Assembly (NCBI RefSeq): GCF_901709675.1 | Contig: NC_051088.1 | Span: 15,118,193-15,182,192, forward strand | Length of the DNA stretch: 64,000 bases | Direction of reading: 5' to 3' | From: Syngnathus acus | Lineage: Eukaryota; Chordata; Actinopteri; Syngnathiformes; Syngnathidae | Shown: in pieces, positions 61,554 through 64,000 of the stretch | Layout of the letters: each line of letters starts with the position of its first letter | Position numbering within the stretch: position 1 is the stretch's first letter | The notes under the pieces: generated by a model | What the model saw: the letters and a program-made list of their open reading frames with translations, nothing else | What the model was told of the DNA's origin: nothing | Database searches by the model: none | Program-made: the position numbers and the translations under genes

Positions 61554-61660
61554 TTAAACATTCGTCCTGATGGAATAAATAAACTCATCAAATATAGTTC
61601 TGTACTCGGTGTACTTCTCACACTTCTGGTAGTCAGGTTTCATGGGAACAGTGTCACTGA
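61554..61660 (-). CDS. candidate exon B of an unidentified gene (3' end)
   Basis: After a CAACTCAG acceptor, the minus strand reads SDTVPMKPDYQKCEKYTEYR then TIFDEFIYSIRTNV and stops. The composition looks like real protein (balanced, aromatic and charged residues). The acceptor lacks a strong pyrimidine tract, and I recognise no family. It could equally be chance in a 3' UTR. Confidence 0.2.
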
Positions 61661-61746
61661 CTGAGTTGATGCTCCATTACGCGCACACACACACACGCTC
61701 TTCTTACCCTTAGCTAGTTCCCAACATGCATAAATGGTGGCCTACT

Positions 61747-61860
61747 TTACACATGCGTGCATGTGATTTCATGTAGCGACGAGGTTTGCATGCCATCTCT
61801 TGAGGTCGCCGAGGTAAAAGGGGTCACGTTGATCACGGGAACAGTTGAGACTGCTTCAAT
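61747..61860 (-). CDS. candidate terminal coding exon of an unidentified gene
   Basis: A good acceptor (TGTCTCTTGATTCTTCCAG) opens a minus-strand frame IEAVSTVPVINVTPFTSATS then RDGMQTSSLHEITCTHV and a stop, 37 residues. No upstream exon of the same gene was found up to 64000, so the rest of the gene lies to the right. I cannot name it. Entering in another phase stops after about nine codons. Confidence 0.25.
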   Translation of the reverse strand: MEAVSTVPVINVTPFTSATSRDGMQTSSLHEITCTHV

Positions 61861-64000
61861 CTGGAAGAATCAAGAGACAACACGATACGTTACATACAAT
61901 TCACATAAAGCACCAATTCAACCGCGGGTAGTCTATTTAAACTCAAGTTGAAAATGGTTCAGACAAAAAATGGACACCACATTTTACACCATCATAGCTT
62001 CTAATTTAGTCACGTCCACTTAGAATGTCCATTCCATTCTTGTTACGCCGGTTGAGTCTCCAAGAGAAGCACGCAAACGCTAGCGAGCATGGAGGTGAAG
62101 CTCGGAAGCATTTCACCAACGGTCATAATTACATAATCCGGGATGGAGCGCAATGGGGGAAGGGCAGGCGCATATTGTCGAGATGCTACGGCCACTAAGT
62201 GAGCAGAGGATGACTAATTAAAACTCTTTGAATTATGGTATGAGGCACTGTTTTCGGGAGAGTGGGAAAGCAGATGCAAATAATCTTGCATCCAGACATG
62301 CATTGATTCCACAGTAGGCAGCATCTGATCAAGGATGTAATCTCATCTGGAGCCCAGGCTGGCATCACGCCGGCCACGCACTAATCGAGCAGCTAACGCG
62401 TCTATCTGGAACATCCCAGCCTACTTTATCCCGCCACGCTGGAAAATGTGACACACTTTGCCTGCTGTGTTACATTACATGCATGGTTGTTTCCTACAGT
62501 GTACAGTATCAGGTGACGTGGCTCTAATGTGTTTGGATACGCATGTGTGCAGCACATGTCCATTTTTCTTCTTCTTTTTTTCCTGTCAGAGGTTTGGTGG
62601 GTTGAAGAAAAAGCAATTGGGAGCTTTCACACTAATATGACTACCCAGTGGTTGGTTTGAACCAAACTCAATCTGTAGCCTGCCGAGCTTCTTCGTTCAG
62701 CTTTTTGCTAGTGACTTGTATGTAGACAACTAGATCGGTGGTTCTTAGCTCCCCGAGTATCACCATAACACCTTAAAATTCATTAGCGCAATAGGTGTTG
62801 ATCAAAAACAAGGCAGAAGTTTTATTTCTAACTAGAGTATGCCACTGTAGCATTATGAACATTTAATTCTTCGAATTTTCTCACATAAGAATTACTGCCA
62901 CTTTGGGATCATTTTGAGTGGATTCTTTTGCTTCTTAAGTCGCTTATCCCTCGCTAGTCTGTACAGCAAATGTTCCTGTTTACATTCTTCTGACCAATTA
63001 GAGAAGCAACTTTTCTTAACCGTGTTTACACATTCTGCTACATTTGAATTTCTCACTGTGTGGACACTAAAAGAAGCAAGGGAGACATTGAACTTGCTCA
63101 CAACCCATCATCTGGGATGGCCGTTAAGAGTGCCAACTATAAATGTGGAGGCACCTTTGGGGTGACTTGTGCTGTTTGAAACAAACCAATGCGATCGTTC
63201 TGCTAGTGCATTCATTTGGTCAGGTCTGAAAGGTGCGCCCCAAAAAAAGTGTCCTACAAAAAAGGTCGGGTTAAATGTGGACGGTAAAAAGACCAAATCC
63301 ATGGACCAGCGTTAAAGTTCATCTTAAATTTAGCATTCTGAGGTCTGTTGTTTCTGTGCTAGTGGATCAAGTACGGAACGTAGTGAAACACGCCAACCAT
63401 TGGATCATTTTTCCCGAGATGACGCCACCAACCATTCTGGCTGCGTGAAAAGCGTTGACAGAGAAGGGGGGGGGATTTAGTAGGAGATGGGCACGAATGT
63501 TGCTAATCTTCCAGATGATTTCCAGAGTGCGGAATGGTCATGTTCTCTGTGGCCTGGAGGCGTGCCAGATGGCGTGACCAAAGCATTGACATGAGCAGAC
63601 CAACGGTTGAGTATTTGACGGTAAAAGAAGGTACAAGCTTTGTTGCGTGGGACAAATGGAGCTTTGGAAAGCCCCTGTGCAAGCTACTATTCTTTAAATA
63701 ACGAGTGAAAGCAGATGGCAGTCAAATCAACACGTGATAACGCCATTAAGGTCATCTCAGTGCTAATTGGGCGGGCAACTGGAAAAGTGCAGCACGAAGC
63801 TTTGGAAAGGAGCTAGTTTACTGGAAGTGGCAACAAATGACTGCATTAATGAACGGGTCATTAGGTAGAATACTTGAAGCCATCACGTGTCCGCATCATT
63901 TCCATTCACTAATCGTCAGCAGAGATGCTTGATGGTCACAAGAATAGTCCAATGGGACGTCTACAAGTGAGCCAGAGCAGTCTTTAACCTGGCTCCATTT
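61861..64000. other. right edge of the window, no gene recognised
   Basis: Probably an intron of the minus-strand gene whose last exon may be at 61.8 kb. A segment near 62735-62775 (GGTGGTTCTTAGCTCCCCGA) recalls a DNA-transposon end but is too short to call. A G-run sits at 63466-63473. Confidence 0.3.

Overview
The window is vertebrate nuclear DNA, almost certainly from a ray-finned (teleost) fish. Genes are split by GT-AG introns, intergenic DNA is AT-rich with many microsatellites, a tRNA-derived SINE of a type common in teleosts occurs twice almost unchanged, and the protein families match fish orthologues. No species can be named from the sequence alone.

Layout. 0.7-2.9 kb (minus): a RING/B-box/coiled-coil TRIM gene of the fish TRIM25-like class, whose 3' end (SPRY part, if present) lies outside the window or is lost. 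3.76-8.48 kb: a giant, nearly perfect palindrome. Each arm holds about five tandem units of 235 bp, a tRNA-like sequence and a promoter-like block. 8.98-9.88 kb (plus): nudt15, complete in three exons. 10.6-11.0 kb (minus): a tentative small secreted-peptide gene. 11.57-26.33 kb (plus): a complete five-exon cholecystokinin/gastrin receptor gene, cckbr. 26.3-39.0 kb: the cckbr 3' UTR and then repeat-bearing intergenic DNA with a decayed LINE, SINEs and DNA-transposon remnants. 39.0-46.9 kb (minus): nalf1 (fam155a), complete in three exons. 51.06-53.87 kb (minus): lig4 (DNA ligase IV), complete, with a 76-bp intron inside the coding region. 54-59.7 kb: intergenic. 59.7-61.9 kb (minus): probable 3' end of an unidentified gene.

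The genes do not form one pathway. The TRIM gene suggests innate immunity, nudt15 nucleotide-pool cleaning, cckbr peptide-hormone signalling, nalf1 an accessory subunit of the NALCN sodium-leak channel, and lig4 non-homologous end joining. The nalf1-lig4 neighbourhood matches human 13q33. The most unusual structure is the palindrome. It fills the shared upstream region of the divergent TRIM and nudt15 genes and repeats consensus-like transcription-factor motifs (DR1, YY1-like, E-box; CRE/CCAAT/ISRE in each arm). It looks like a foldback-type mobile element or amplified MITE cluster.
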